In this document: positions 47,080-60,160 of the stretch, one piece after another
Layout: each line of letters opens with the position of its first letter
Numbering within the stretch: position 1 is the first letter of the stretch
Source of the DNA: Manis javanica
Lineage: Eukaryota; Chordata; Mammalia; Pholidota; Manidae
Length of the DNA stretch: 64,000 nucleotides
Direction: 5' to 3'
Assembly (NCBI RefSeq): GCF_040802235.1
Contig: NC_133156.1
Coordinates: forward strand, 188,549,851-188,613,850
Program-made: the position numbers and the translations under genes
The notes under the pieces: model-generated
Told to the model about the DNA's origin: nothing
Databases searched by the model: none
What the model saw: the letters and a program-made list of their open reading frames with translations, nothing else

Positions 47080-48315
47080 GGCAGAGGATGGGAAGATTTC
47101 CACTGGTCTCAGAAAAAGCAACTTGAAGCTCTGTTCCAAGCTGGCTTCAATAGTCCATGAAAAAGGGGGATTAGTGAAAAAGACCAGAAAGCAGAAAGTT
47201 CTTCTGTGCTTTATAGACTAGAACTGCTCTTTCATGTGGATCCCAGAAGAGCCTGCAAATTGCCCAGCCCTAACCCCAGAGTCGTCCTGTGGCTTGGGAG
47301 GGCAGAGTCTATACCACTTGCCCACCAGTGACTTTGTGGGCTGAGAAGACAGTGCCTCTGCCACAAGTCCTAGGCCCCTTCCAGCAGATCTGCAAACAGG
47401 GCATGGGCTCTGGTCAAAGCCAGCAAACCATAAGGTTGTAAAGTTATTTTCTGAGTGCTGGAAGAGGCAGGGCGGTGCTGGCACTCTTTGAAATCAAACC
47501 TATGTCCTTAGAAACACCATGGCAGGGCTTGGCTGAGCCCCAGCGGATTGCTTGGTGCTGCTGTGAGTCACAGAAACCCCAGGCAAGAAGAGGCCATCTG
47601 AGAGGGGTTGCAGGTTCTTTTGAAGTCTCAAAACCTTTATTAAATAAAGGATCCAGGAAGCCTTGATCATGCAGCAAAGTTTAATAACATTATATATAAT
47701 AAAGGACAATGATGCAATGTATAATCACTGGTAATTAAAAGTGATCTAAGTGACATATAATCTCTGAATTTACAAAGATAGCACAACTTATGCAATAAAT
47801 CACATTTCACACTTAGTCTTTTTCCAGTAACAACAATATGATGAAATTAGACGGGTAGAGTTGGGGTTGCAGTTTGTGAGACCTGTGTTAACATCTCTCA
47901 TCTCCTCTTCCAATGTTTGCACCCCCATAACCCATTTTTTGTCCTTTAGTTGACCATACTTATATTGTTTGCTCTCTGTTCCATTTGTTGAAAACATGTA
48001 TAAAGCTTCCAAGTGATTTGGGAATATTTGAAGGTTGAATAAGAGAAAGGAATTAAATTCAGAAAGAGCCTCCTTAAGCCTAAAAATATGAAAAACTTCA
48101 GCAGTCTTATGAAAATGACTGAAATGTCCTGATAAAACGAGGAATGGGTGAGCATGCCAGTTTTTCCCCAGCACATAGGAACCCTCCTCCAGAGGCTGCC
48201 TCATCGGCGGTGTGCCCAGAGCACCATGCTGGCCCCCAAGGGGAAAGACACAGGAGAAGAAAAGACACAATCAAGAGAGATGGGCACACTTTTGGAATTT
48301 GGAAACTGTGCACTT
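47080..48315. other. Unannotated; holds a 156-codon open frame
   Basis: The frame at 47800-48270 (minus) has no recognised domain. AT-rich text with AATAAA-like runs surrounds 47640-47800. It could be a diverged repeat. Confidence 0.3.
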
Positions 48316-48319
48316 TAGT

Positions 48320-48515
48320 CCATTTTTTTCTGTAAAGTTTCAGATAGTAAATAGTTTAGGCCTTGTGGGCAATATGATCTCTGTTAAAATTATTCAACTC
48401 TGCCATTAGAGTATGAAAGCAGCCACAGACAGTAAGTAAGCAGATGGGTGTGGCTGTGTTCCAATAAAACTTTATTTAGGAAGACAGGCCCTCAGTTGGG
48501 TTTGGCCCACAGTCC
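48320..48515 (+). mobile_element. hAT-Charlie element
   Basis: 'agatagtaaatagtttaggc', 'tcaactctgccattagagta', 'ggctgtgttccaataaaact' and 'ttatttaggaagacagg' match a common mammalian hAT MER family. The AATAAA in it is part of the element. Confidence 0.85.
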
Positions 48516-48609
48516 CTGTTTTATTGGTTAAACAGCAACAGAGATAACTAAGCACACAAGTGGGTAAATGAGGCTGGAAAATGGAGTCAAGGAAGGCCAT
48601 GTGTTTACT

Positions 48610-49035
48610 AAACCCCATTTCCTTTTCCTTACGGACATGTAGGTAGCCTCTATTTTTCCAGCCTCTCTCATAGTTAGGTGGGGCCATGTGGCTGAGCTCT
48701 GAATAATGGAGTATGGGAAAAAATAAAGTATGCCACTTTCAGTCCTGACCCCTGAAAGACTTCCCAGGAGAACTCCGTGCTCTCCATTGGTCTTCCCTTA
48801 TCTGCTGACTGGAACAGAGGACCGAGTGGAGAACTCTGAGGCCCTGGGAATTGCAAAGTGACTTACTTGGTCAAAGGAACCCGGGTTCCCAGATAAAGGG
48901 GTGGAGCAGAGTCTCTCTGCTAGCACCATCAGACTTGGAACATGAGGTAGGCATTAACTTTTCATTTTGTTAAGTCACTGAGCATTTGGGTTGGTTTTTC
49001 ACAGCAGCCAGGGTTATTTACTGTAACCAATACAG
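48610..49035 (+). repeat. LTR-like mammalian repeat
   Basis: 'ggtggggccatgtggctgag', then 'cattttgttaagtcactgag' and 'cacagcagccagggttattt' follow the same family as 33710-34080. Confidence 0.6.
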
Positions 49036-49039
49036 AACC

Positions 49040-50410
49040 CAAGGATCATGTTACTTTGTGCCACGGACCCTCATAAAGCCCCAGAAGTGGATGCTACACA
49101 TATTTTCCAACTCAGGGTGGAGGGGTTTGAAATCGGCAGAATTATTTGAATTTGGAGGTAAAAAACCAGTCAGGCCCTGAAATCCTACCCTAACTATACA
49201 AAATCAGGGGATGACCTTTTTGAAGTTGTTTTCCAAATATTTTATATAAAATGAGTCCATTTAATTCTCACAGAAGTTTTATGAGCAAGGGTGTTCATTA
49301 AACCTTTAGTTATGGGAAGCAGAGACCAATTAAACTAGTTTAAGCAAAATTGGGGAACTTAGGATAAAAATATAGGGGCATTTCCCCAGACTTGGTGATA
49401 GAAATAAAGCCCAGCTTCAAGTCAGGCCTGGAGTGCAGAACAGGAAAGCCATCAGGACCGTCTCAGCTCTGCCTTTCTGAGCAAGCTGCTTTGTTGCTCA
49501 GTAACCCAGCTCTCCCCTATCAAAGATGGCCAAGCCCAGAAATAGATTTTCATTTCTTCCTTTTAAAAAACCAGGCCAGACTGAACCTGAGTCTCCTGGT
49601 GCCCATTCTAAACCCCAGGAGAGGAGGTCTGATTGGCACTGGGTGGTCTGGATCCACTCTGTCCAACCAGGGGTGGCCATGGCATACTGACACATCAGCG
49701 GAGGCCAATCCTAGGGGAAGCTGGCTCTTAGGAGGATCAGGGAGATGAGCAGGTAGTCAGGGGCAGAAGTTTTTTCCCTCATTTCATACACTGTTGTTCC
49801 CATTTTTTCCACAAGGGCAGTGTGGCACAGAGAGGTTGGTGAATCCCTAAAAAACACCCAGAGGCCTCAGTAGACTTGTACCACAGTCACCCTTGCTCCT
49901 CATCCAGCTGCTGTTTCTCACCACAGGTATCCAACTGACCCCTCATAAAGCAGTAATTGCCTTTTGATGTTTAATAAAAGTAGAGCCACCGCAGGTCTGG
50001 CTTTCCCTACCGTCCTTCCAGAGAGTTCCTTGAATTGCATGGACAGCAGGAGTGGGGTGTGAGCAAAAGAGCCAGAAAGCTCTGGGCTGAAGATTAGAAC
50101 TATTGGACAGCCTCTGATAGAACTCAGCTGCTGGGATCTAGACTGGAAAATTCCTAAATAGTATGATTACTAATATTAATGCTACCATACTAAAGAGTAT
50201 GGTTGTTAAAAACATTTAAAAATTGCACAAGTAGCAGTAGACTTAAATGTTCTGGTGGACAGGAATCTGATCCCTCAGTACTAATGTAGCACAGCTCTTA
50301 ATACCTAGTATTAATCAGTAAATACTTGTTGAAAGATTGAATTTATATTTCCTGCAGAAAAATTAGGAAGTCCTGAGCAGCTAAAGGAAGACAAGACTCA
50401 CACTTAATCT
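49040..50410. other. Unannotated sequence
   Basis: The 118-codon frame at 49392-49748 has no recognised domain. No repeat was named. Confidence 0.3.
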
Positions 50411-50414
50411 CATC

Positions 50415-50830
50415 ACTACCTCTTGAAATATATCCCTCATATATTTTATAAAAATAGGATTTTATTATACATTTCTTCCTCCCTCCCTCTCTCTTCCCTT
50501 TCTTTCTCTTTCTTCCTTCTGCTCTCTTTCTCTCTCTCTCTTTCTTTTTTCACTTTACAATATTTTGGGACGTCATTTGGAGTGGCAGCCTAAGATTCCA
50601 TCTCATTATCACACTTATTTATTGAAGTTGCTCTCCCTTTAGGTCATTTCCAGTGTTCCCTGTACTCTAAACAGACTGTAATCACTCCCTGGTATCTCCA
50701 TCTGGAGGTATATCTGAGGCTGTTCCCTGGGGGTGCCTGGCCCAAATGGCATATGTGTTTTTGATGCATTTTGCCAAATGGCCTGCCTGCAAGGCTGCTC
50801 CAGTATGTGCTCCTACTGGTGCTGATTGAG
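50415..50830 (-). repeat. Old L1 fragment interrupted by a CT-rich tract
   Basis: 'ccaaatggcatatgtgtttt' and 'ttttgccaaatggcctgcct' fit reverse old L1. The polypyrimidine tract 50476-50551 is a simple repeat that could form triplex DNA. Confidence 0.5.
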
Positions 50831-50834
50831 ATGG

Positions 50835-52980
50835 TAGATTTTCAAAGGTCTCATTTTTTCAAAAGTGCTCACTTCTGCTTCATCAAATGCTCTTAGGAAG
50901 CCTGTCGATTTTTCCTGTCCAGGCAAGACTCCTGTAGGAAAGACTGGCCTGGGCATCTTAGTGCTTCAGAAGGCAGCATGCTGTTAGGTACGTGGGAAGC
51001 GTGTTGGTGGGGCTTTGATCTGGACCGGCCTCTTGGCACATGAGCTGCCCTTTGTAGTTCAGACAAGAGCAGAAAAAAAGGACATCTCCATGTTCACACA
51101 CACTAAAGCTCGCAGTGTTGTTTGACAAGCAGAGGGACTTCCTCTCACAATGTTTTTATCAGAAATTGAACCCTTTTGAGACCATGGGCCACAGGATATG
51201 ATGGCTTCAGGAACATGACGCTGACCCAGCGTAGTGCAGGGTGAGTCTGAGGGCCATACAAGGCTGCAGCCTGGCCCCTTCTCACCTGGAAAGGGAGAGC
51301 GCCCGAGTCCTGCTTGGAGAAAGCCCTAAATGGCTATTATCAGTGACCTGAGAACCATCAATGGAGAGATGACCAAAAAGTATTGTGCCTGATGGTGAAG
51401 CACATTCACACTGAGGATAATTCAATGACCACAGCGACCCACACCAAGGCCACAGAGACCGTTTCTGATATGTACGAATTGCCCTAGGTTGCACAGCTAG
51501 TAACTAGCTGTTTTAAAATTGGGAGTCAGTTTCCTGAATCCTTATGGTCTGGCTTTTCCACTTCCCTGTGAGGAATACTCTCATCCTGTTCCTGCTCAGT
51601 TACATACCATGGGGTAAACCGACTGCAGAAGGGAAACACTAGGTCCATCCATTGAGGGTTTACTGCAGGGCAATGAGTGACTTTCTAAATGACAAGAGGT
51701 GCCATCATTCAGCCTGAGTCTTTGAGATAATCATGCTACCATGAGCAAAGAGACAAACTCATGAAAATTTAGTTTTCAGTCACTAAAATCCCTGGGTTAT
51801 TCACGACTGCAGTACACTATCCAAAGGGAGGGGCCCAGGGGGGCTGTGGGGCAGGATGGAGAGAAAGCTGCCCAGGAACCGAGCTAAGCTATTCCAGACA
51901 CTTTTTCCCTTAAGACCTGGTCACACTTGGCCTTGGTGTCCACCACTACCTGCAATTTCCACATTGAGTAACTGGCCTGTTTTGGGAGGAGAAGCAAAAT
52001 GCTCATCTTCTTGGGAGCGTGGGTGGTGAGGAAGCGCTCAGGAACTGAAGGGCCTGCCTGTGAGGACAAATGTCTGTCTCACAGAACTACAGACACCCAG
52101 GGGGAGTAGATGGAGCTGCAGAGCCCAGCAACCTCTCTCTTCTCAGCAGCCTCAGCAGCATGTGCGGCTGCAGCATGCGTAGTTGGGTGACTGCTTTTGG
52201 GCCTTCTGTCCACCAGGGAGCCAAGCATGTGTCCTGTCTGTCCCCAACATGGACTTGCTTGGGGCTCTATTTTAGGGTATGAGTGGGGGCCTCAATATAC
52301 TTAGGGAAACTTGGGGTCCAGCCATGCTCCTCATTGTCCACCTCATGTCCTCTCTGGTTTACACTCCCACTTTCTGACCTAATTTCATAGGCCTCTTAGG
52401 AAACATTGTGCTTCCCCATTTCATAGAGATGAACAGTCCTCTGCAGGTAGAGAATCCTAGGATCTGGGAGAGCCATACCTGCAAGCTGACGCCTGTTTAG
52501 AGTGTGGGCATTGGGCACGCCTAGCAAAGCTGGGCCCCTTGGCACCTGTCTTTGGGTAACTGGGTCATCACAGATGATAAATGTATCTCTGGTCTCTTTC
52601 AACAGACTTTCTGCTGGGCGCATCTCTATAAATCTGAACCATCCACTGTGCTTATAGCAGAGGGCTCTATTCACACATGCCTTTCTGAGTTCACCTGACA
52701 GTGGGAGCTTTATCTCAGCCATTCTGTTTTGTAGGGCATCTTCACTCTGTTGAATGGGCCCTTCTCTCTTTCTGTATCTGTTTTTCTTACCCTTGAAGAA
52801 ACTTCAGTTTCTTGGAGGGTCACCTTCCTTGTTCCCTAAACTGGGATAATCTTTGGAGAAGAGGTGAAGTGCTTAGCCGACTCCTTGCCTTTCTGAGCCT
52901 CTTCAGTAGCCTTGGAAACACCCACCTCACCTCTGCTTCTCATGCTGCCTCCTCCTGCTCCTGGCTCTTCTCTGTAAAGA
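50835..52980. other. Unannotated sequence
   Basis: A small MIR-like piece lies near 51485-51535 ('ggttgcacagctagtaacta'). Otherwise nothing was recognised, including in the 108-codon frame at 52396-52722. Confidence 0.3.
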
Positions 52981-52984
52981 GTCC

Positions 52985-53110
52985 TGGCCTAAGAAGCAAG
53001 AGATCTGCAGTCTATCTCTACAGCTACTTTTGGCAAACTGTGTGATTTTCAGCAGCAGGCCCATCTCCCGGGTCCTCAGTTTTCTCCCCTGTAAAATGGC
53101 AATATTAGAT
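52985..53110 (+). repeat. MIR SINE
   Basis: 'ggtcctcagttttctcccct' with 'gtaaaatggcaatattagat' follows MIR. Confidence 0.75.
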
Positions 53111-53889
53111 CACCCCAAGAATGAATTTTATGCTTTTGGTCAATTTTCTCTCTCATTTTAGACCTAGCCTTCCAAGTTCCAGTCCTACAGGCCAATATGC
53201 TGTTTTTCCAGATATTTTCTTTGAATTCAGGTGTCTTCTGGAGGTAGGGCCTCATCTCCAGAGTGTGATTGTCCTGGTAGGCACACCACACCCTGTGTCA
53301 GGTTGGTGAGTGACATTCTGGAGCACGATTTTGTGGTGTCCCCTACTCACTGCAAACAATCACCCAACCAGATCTTCCTTGTCTATGTGTTGTCTTTCCT
53401 GTGCCCAGAGACTTCACTTGAAGCAAACTGTAAGTAGGAGTTTTCTCTCTTGTAGGCCAGGGGTAGGGTAGCGTGTGCTTTGAATCTATTATAGTCAAAC
53501 ACAGACTGACTTTCCATTTAATGTTGATGGTGGTGTCTCACATACACAGTTTTTCATAAAAGCCTGTGGCAGGGCACCACAGCCCACCCTTCTCACCTAA
53601 GAAGTGTCAGGTGCTTTGTTCATTGTTCAACCAAGGAATTACTTTCTGTGGAAAGAGAAAACCTGGTGCTTTTTCCCTCTAGAGCCCTAGGTAGGTTTTA
53701 AAAGCTTCTAGAATGGATTAAAAAAAGAAGTTTGTACTCTTTGGGTCATTCAGAAGAACTGAAGAGAGCTTGAAACCAGACAAATACAAACAGAGTCTCA
53801 TAATCTCACATTTGCAGATGACTGAAAATGTACCCAGAAAGTAGGATGTGACCGAACGGATGATTAATCAAAGCAGGAGCCTGCCCAGT

Positions 53890-54015
53890 GAGGAAATCTT
53901 AAACACAAAATAAAACAAACAAAAAAGTAAACAAACAAACAAAAAAAACCAAACACCCCATAACAAAAAACAAAACAAAATCATAAAACCCCTAGACACA
54001 ACAACAAAAACATGG
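53890..54015. repeat. A/AAAC-rich low-complexity tract
   Basis: Long runs of A broken by C (AAAC, AAAAC units). It may be a decayed poly(A) tail, but no adjacent element was recognised. Confidence 0.8.
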
Positions 54016-54364
54016 GATAAGTAGTAAGGCTCTCAGGACTCCCCAGAATTAGCTCTGAGCAAGCTCATTAAGGCCTAAGTGGTTGTCGTCCATCTGGGTA
54101 CAGCTGTGGGATGCACTCTGTGGCTTGTTGGAATAAAGATGCCTTGGCCTTGCTGTTTTACCAGCCAGCAATTAATCCCTTCAAAGCATCACTGGGGGTG
54201 GGTCACACATAACCTCCCCTGAAGAATCAACCAGACAGTAACATATGTCCCAGCTCACCCAAGGCCTTGGGGAGCCCAGCAGGACACTGCTGCCTCCAGC
54301 CACTCATCCTTCCAGGGATGGTTCCCACCCTGTCTCCTCAAAGGGTCCCGCCCAGCATCCTGAC

Positions 54365-54500
54365 AAGCAGTGAGGCACAAAGTTACACTATGGGAAAGTC
54401 ACCTAAGCTCTCCGGACTGGCTCTTCTCATCTGCAGCATGAGAATCTTGCACCTCTCCTATTCAGGGAGCCTCAGAGCTACTAAACTGAGGTCTAGAATG
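54365..54500 (+). repeat. MIR SINE fragment
   Basis: 'gggaaagtcacctaagctct' and 'ttctcatctgcagcatgaga' follow MIR. Confidence 0.6.
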
Positions 54501-54534
54501 TAAAACAGCATGGAAGGAATTCTAACAGCAGCCA

Positions 54535-54730
54535 TGTGCTGTGCTCTCATTACATGCCAGGCACTATGCTAAGTGCCTTCTTTTGGTTAATCCTATCAAT
54601 ACTCTTGTAAGGGAGATATTTGCAACCCCATATTACAGAAGAGAAAAATGGGGCTCAGACTGGTCAAAACTCATCCAAGGAGATCACAGAGCTGGCAAGC
54701 AGCAAGATTTAAACCCCAATCTCTCTGCTT
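54535..54730 (-). repeat. MIR SINE
   Basis: 'atgccaggcactatgctaag', 'ccatattacagaagagaaaa' and 'cacagagctggcaagcagca' follow reverse MIR. Confidence 0.9.
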
Positions 54731-54789
54731 CTCTGAGTGGAGAGACACCGATTCCCCTCAAAAACGTTGCCTAACATGAAGATTACAGA

Positions 54790-55002
54790 TTGGGCTAATT
54801 ACAGAGCTCCAGTCAAGCCTTCAGATGACTGCAGCCCTGGCTGAGAGCTGAGCTACATCAGGAGACACCCTGAGTTAGAACCACCCATCTAAGCTGCTTC
54901 TAAATTCCTGACAAACAGAAGCTGTGTGAGATAATAATTTTTGTTGCTTGAAGCCTCTAACTTTGGGGATAATTTATTGCAGAACAATAGATAACTAATA
55001 CA
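54790..55002 (+). repeat. MaLR (MLT1-like) LTR, 3' half
   Basis: 'gtgagataataatttttgtt' and 'aatttattgcagaacaatag' with 'ataactaatac' are the MLT1 3' end. Confidence 0.85.
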
Positions 55003-55019
55003 ATATCTTGGCTACCATT

Positions 55020-55210
55020 CATTGATCCAACCAACATTCATTATTTATTGTGATAGGCATCATGTCACATGCTTGGGGTACAGTATGAGCAAGATTATAT
55101 GGAACATATCCTATAAGAAATGGTCATCTTGCAGAAGATGTGGACATTAAACAAGCAAATGAGCAGATAAGAGAACGCTGAGAGGGAAGAGGCACCTTCT
55201 TTAAAGTTTA
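55020..55210 (-). repeat. L2 3' end
   Basis: 'caaccaacattcattattta', 'cttggggtacagtatgagca' and 'gacattaaacaagcaaatga' are reverse L2. Confidence 0.7.
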
Positions 55211-55485
55211 GCTGTGGGGAAGTTGAAGAGGGAGACCTTAAACCCAAGTCTTGAGGACAGAAAGAACCAGGAGGTTCTGGCATTTTCCTCCCCACCTGTC
55301 TTAATGTCCTCACTTTTTGCTGCCTTAGGTTCTTTTGGAAATAAGGCAGGATGTTAAAGAAGCTGACAAATGAAATGGTAGAGAATTCTTGTTTCTCTTA
55401 GGGGCAGAATCTCCCCTGTGGAGAAAATGGCCTTTTCCGGGTGAATGATTTAAAAAGCCCCCTGGGAGAGCTGGTACAGGCCAAA

Positions 55486-55500
55486 CAGCTCCCCCTACGG
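55486..55500 (-). promoter_or_regulatory. CTCF-like motif
   Basis: On the minus strand CCGTAGGGGGAGCTG resembles the CTCF core (TAGGGGGAG variant). It faces the two plus-strand motifs near 39 kb. Confidence 0.45.
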
Positions 55501-55504
55501 GCGG

Positions 55505-56430
55505 GAAGTGGAGCGATTTAGAAGCTGCCTCGGAGAGGGTGGGGGAGGGCTGGAAGCTAAGGAGAGACTTGGGGAGAAAAAAGTGTCTAACAGGAATTTT
55601 TATTACTTTGTTGAGTGGTGTTGAAATGCTCTTCTTCCCACAAAATGGCCAGTAAGATCACTTGCTCTGGAATATTTTCTGGTGTGGGTTGGCTTTTTGA
55701 AGATATGACAAAGTACCATGTCCTCCTTCAAAACTGGCTTCATGTAAACCTGAGCCTGTTCACAGGAGACCTGCTGCTTGTGCGTTAGACAAGCACAAAT
55801 ACAGTGAGTGGTGCTAGTCATAACCCTAAGGAAGTGCTTTCGGTCCCCATCGCCATTCTGAAAGGATGGCTATGCCCCTGAAGCTCTCCAGTGTCACCGC
55901 TGACACTGGACAGAGGCTGATGAGGCCTGAGGCCCGGACAGGTACTAGAGCAGCTGCCAGCACTCATGCCAGCGTGGCCTGAGGAGGTGCTAGCAAACGT
56001 CGGCTGGATGCACGACTGAGTGCTGGCCAGGCTGCTGCTGCCTCACCCTCAGGGAGGGAGGGGGGTTCTCCCAAAGCAGGGTGTTCATTGCAGGACCCCA
56101 GTTCTAGGCCTTGGGCGTTGGAGTTGGGCCTGGGACTGTGTGAGAGGTAACACAGAACTGAGGGCGAGTTGCCACTTCCTGCTGAAGCTTGCCCACCTAC
56201 TGGAAACAAACTGCCTGGGGACCTCTTTCTTCCTCTGGGGTGAGTTCTTTCCCAGGGCACCTTGGTGTCTGATATGGATAGGCCTCCATTAGCCTTTAGA
56301 TAGAGAGTACCTAGACTTTCCTGGATTTGGGTGAATGGGACTTAGCTTCAAATAGGAACTTCTGCTACTTACACTATTCCCTAAGGATCTAGAGCAAACT
56401 TAAGCCCAACAGGGTCTGACGTGCTCAACC
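55505..56430. other. Unannotated, moderate GC
   Basis: Frames at 55964-56260 and 56020-56292 overlap on opposite strands and lack domains. No repeat named. Confidence 0.3.
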
Positions 56431-56434
56431 TGTA

Positions 56435-56605
56435 CTTTGCAGTATGGTAGCCACTAGCTGTGAGTGGCTATTTCAAGTTAAATTAATTACAATTAAGCAA
56501 AATTTAAAATTCAGTTCCTTAGTAGCACTAGCCACATTTTAGTGCCTAATAGCCACATGGGACAATTGGCTACCATAAAGGACGGTGCAGATTACAGAAC
56601 CTTTC
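56435..56605 (+). mobile_element. hAT-Charlie element
   Basis: 'gtatggtagccactagctgt' and 'aatagccacatgggacaatt' belong to the same family as 10362-10635. Confidence 0.75.
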
Positions 56606-57599
56606 CAACACCACAGGAATTTTATTGGACAGCCCTGTAACCAGTCAGCTCATAAAACAGATTCTGCTATCAAGGAACCAGCTATTAGGTATAAACAAGA
56701 AAACTACTCGCTCAGGATAACCAGTGGAAGTGAAGTCTGTCTCACACATGGGTTAGGCACAAAAGTCAGCATACATGGCAAAAATAGCTTCATGTCAAAA
56801 TCCCCTTAAAAAATCCCTTAGGAAGGGATCGCTTTGGAGGCTAGTTCTCAGCAAACCCACCACTGCGGTTTTTCATCCAGTGTTGGAGCAGATTTTGTTT
56901 CTGTGGTTGAGTGCCAGAAGAAGGATCTGGTCTTTAGTTAGGAGCAGTGCACAGGAAATATTGGTATCTTTCAACATGGGCAGATATGACACTTCAGGGA
57001 GATAGAGGGTTCAGCTAGGAGAGACGCAGGAAGCAGAACCAGCTGAAGGCCCATCTGAGTGTCATCCCATTATCAGGCTCTCTGCTCTTACAATGGGATA
57101 ACGAGTGGCATTGCCCACAGTATTTAACAGTTCTTTTCTATATGTGGTGTTTTTGTTTTGTTTTGTGTTTTGGTTCCCAATGTGTGGAGCTGGAATACAG
57201 TAGATGCATTTATGATCCGATTTCCCCATAGATGTTCCACAAAGCAGCCCTTTCTTGGTCAGGGGCTCCATTAAATAGAGGGTCTCCTCTCCACCAGAGC
57301 CCCACAGGTTTTGTAATCAGCTAATTCTTTCTTTGGGGGGTTAGAATTTCAGCTACATTACTGAGCTTTGGGAAAGCTTGCCCTCTGCCCTCTTGACAAC
57401 ACCGGCCTCTCAGACCAGACCTGAAGTTGCTATATACTGGGACATCTGGTGCAGCACAGAGGTGCAAAGGGTGTTCAGGCCCTTGGAGACTCAGCTGAAG
57501 TTCTTTAGATTCATATACCCTCCTGAGTCCCCCAGTAAGGGGTGAGCTCTGGCCTCTGGAAATCCTGTGGCACGCAATATTCTGCCTACTCAGTTGGGC

Positions 57600-57765
57600 C
57601 TATATATTGACATTCGTGGTTTTGTGTACTTTATATGCGCATGACCTGTCTTTCCAGTTAGATCATAAATTCTTCAAGGGCAGATGGCCTATGTCTTTTA
57701 TCTCTTTTCCTAACCCACAGAGTCTAATATGGTGCCTTCATATAAAAGTGCTCCATTCATTTCTA
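57600..57765 (+). repeat. L2 3' end
   Basis: 'cagttagatcataaattctt' with 'caagggcagatggcc' and 'atggtgccttcatataaaag' follow the L2 terminus. Confidence 0.75.
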
Positions 57766-57769
57766 GTTT

Positions 57770-59900
57770 CATTAAGAGCAATTCTCTTATAAGATAGAGG
57801 AATTATGGACATGAACTAACTGTACAGATATGCTTTAAGGGCACAAACTATATAAAAGGCCAGTATTTGCCCTTCCAATGTAGCAAGCTGAAATTCTAAA
57901 TTTTAAATTAAATTAAAAATTTTAATTTTGAAGTTATTGAGGATGGAAAGAGACTCCCAAATCAGGAATTTACATCATTTCCAAAAGCAAAGAGAATGTT
58001 AGTTTCCTTAAAGAACCTCCATCTTTATGAGGCAATCCCACTATGTGACTCTAATCAGAGCCTTAGGAGAGCAGGTATATTTCCAACCTTCCTGAAAAAA
58101 AAAGAGACTGTGATCTTGTGGTCCATAGTGTGCAAAAGTTTGTTTGAGGGTTTTAGAAATGTGGAATAAATGAATGGCTAATTAGAATCTTGGCATAACA
58201 GACCACACTACTCCATGAAGATTCTTATTCTAAAAAATTATTTGTTTTGGGTAGTTTCTCTCGTTTTATGCTTATCTTGTTTTTTTTAAATATAGCATTA
58301 AAAATCATTTTATGGTGAACAAAATATCATTTTTATTACATTGGGAGAAACCCATGCTTTCTAATATTGGAACAGCTATAATAATTCAGAGTAAAAAAAA
58401 AATCCCTCAGTATATTTTACCAACATCACTCTAAATACTGCCTAATATACTGCTAGTTTTGACTAGGCTTTAAATAAGATAGGTTTAAATGAAATAATCT
58501 GAAATGCGTATCTGACAGATTAGACACAGTCAAGGATTATCACTTTTAAAACTGTTCCTTTACAAAATTCTGGACCATTATTACAGAATTGGAAGTATGA
58601 TTATTTTAACTCAGGCTTTATCAGCTCTAGGAAATGTTTTACTCCTGTACAACCTGTTGTCTCCTCTGGGTCTCCAAACAGTGTCTCAAGTGTCATTACT
58701 GCCATTTCCCGGAGGAAACAAATGAAGGCTGGAGGTTTAAAGCACACACAGCACATCCCTGAGGCTTGGGTGCCCCGTTCCTACTCATCCTCACCACAGC
58801 CTCACCCCTTCTCTTCCTCCTATTCCCAGACCAACTGTTTAGGTAAGCTTTGATTATTTGCATTTATCTTTTCAGAATTACTGACAGAATACTGACAGAA
58901 AGGGAGGTGCTGGAGTTACTAGCAAACATCACCGTTCTTACTCATGAAAGCTTGGAAGGCTTCCAAAACCCCACATCATCCCCAAGGCCTGTGGCCAGCG
59001 TGCCACCTCCCAGGCCCATCATTTAGGGATGGTCTGTGTTGCTCTGTCAAACAGTGAAGCCTCCTTACTCTCTCTGTCTGCTCACCTAGTCACCATCTTT
59101 CCTTCGGACACGGGCGGGTCTATCTAAGCAAGAGAAAACATCAGTGGCCATTTCTTCCCCTTCTCTCTTGGTTAAGAGTTGTTCCAGCACCTTGTATACA
59201 CCCATTTCAATTAATTATGACATGTATGTCTTGCAAGGCAGTTCTTTGCCTTTTGCAGGAGACTTTTTTTTGGAATAAAATCACTGTGAAATTAACATGG
59301 CGATTAGGAAGCGAGGCCACCACACAGTATTGCCGACAAACTTAGCTGCATTTTCTTGTGGGAAAGGAAGACTTGAAATTCCTTTCCAAAATGCCTTGAA
59401 CAGCTCATTTGGGCCATTACCACCTACCCTGTGACCTTTTACAAGTTAGAAGCCACTTGGTGTATTTGCCTCACAGAACAACTGGGTGCCACCTTGGTGG
59501 TTCTCCAATGAATGACTAAATTGAAATGCTTGCCAAGAAGGAAGGCAGACTTCCCCCAGAACCTCAATCTTTCTGGGAGCATCCACTGTTTAAAATAGGT
59601 GTCAGGCTGCTCCTGAGGTCCTAACCCAACCCAAAAAACAAGGACTTTTGCAAAACTCAGTTGAAAGGCATTTCCTTTTACTATAGTGTTTTTGTATTTG
59701 AGGTAGGGGTGGGAGTGAGGAGAGAAGGATAAATCAGGGATAATGACACACAGTTTTAATGTTATGACAGTTGCATGATTTTTTTTGGCAGAGCATGATG
59801 CCCTGTGTTGACATGCAGTTTTATATTAAGGTATCCACAGATCAGAATCTCACAGCCCCGTACAATCCAATACTGATTCACTGAATGGTTATGGAATTCA
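57770..59900. other. Unannotated sequence
   Basis: An AT-only palindromic stretch lies at about 57893-57932. No exon or repeat was otherwise named. Confidence 0.35.
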
Positions 59901-59904
59901 CAAA

Positions 59905-60065
59905 GGCAGAGCTGCTTAATTTGGGATCCAGGAATACCTATACCATCCAGGACGTTTCTTAAAAATACAAATTCCTGGGATCCACTCTAGAACTACAGAT
60001 ACAGAATTTCCCAGGAGAGAGGCTCGACTTCTGCCTCGTTAAGCATGCTCTCAGCGTGATTTTTA
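59905..60065 (+). mobile_element. hAT-Charlie element, MER5-like
   Basis: 'taaaaatacaaattcctggg' with 'atccactctagaactac' and 'gctctcagcgtgatttttat' match MER5-class wording. Confidence 0.55.
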
Positions 60066-60160
60066 TTTAAGCATCAGACACCTCTCTGTTTTACTCACTG
60101 ATGTATCCTAGTGCCTAGAACATTGACACAGCTCAATAAATACCTGTTGAATGAAGCCCT
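60066..60160 (+). repeat. L2 3' end
   Basis: 'cactgatgtatcctagtgcc' and 'agctcaataaatacctgttg' with 'aatga' are the L2 terminus. Confidence 0.8.

Noticed and set aside
47800-48270. 156-codon minus-strand open frame
   Set aside because: No recognised domain. The frame ends in low-complexity text and a second minus-strand frame overlaps it.
48320-48515. Gene poly(A) signal (AATAAA inside)
   Set aside because: The motif belongs to the hAT element consensus, and no exon precedes it.
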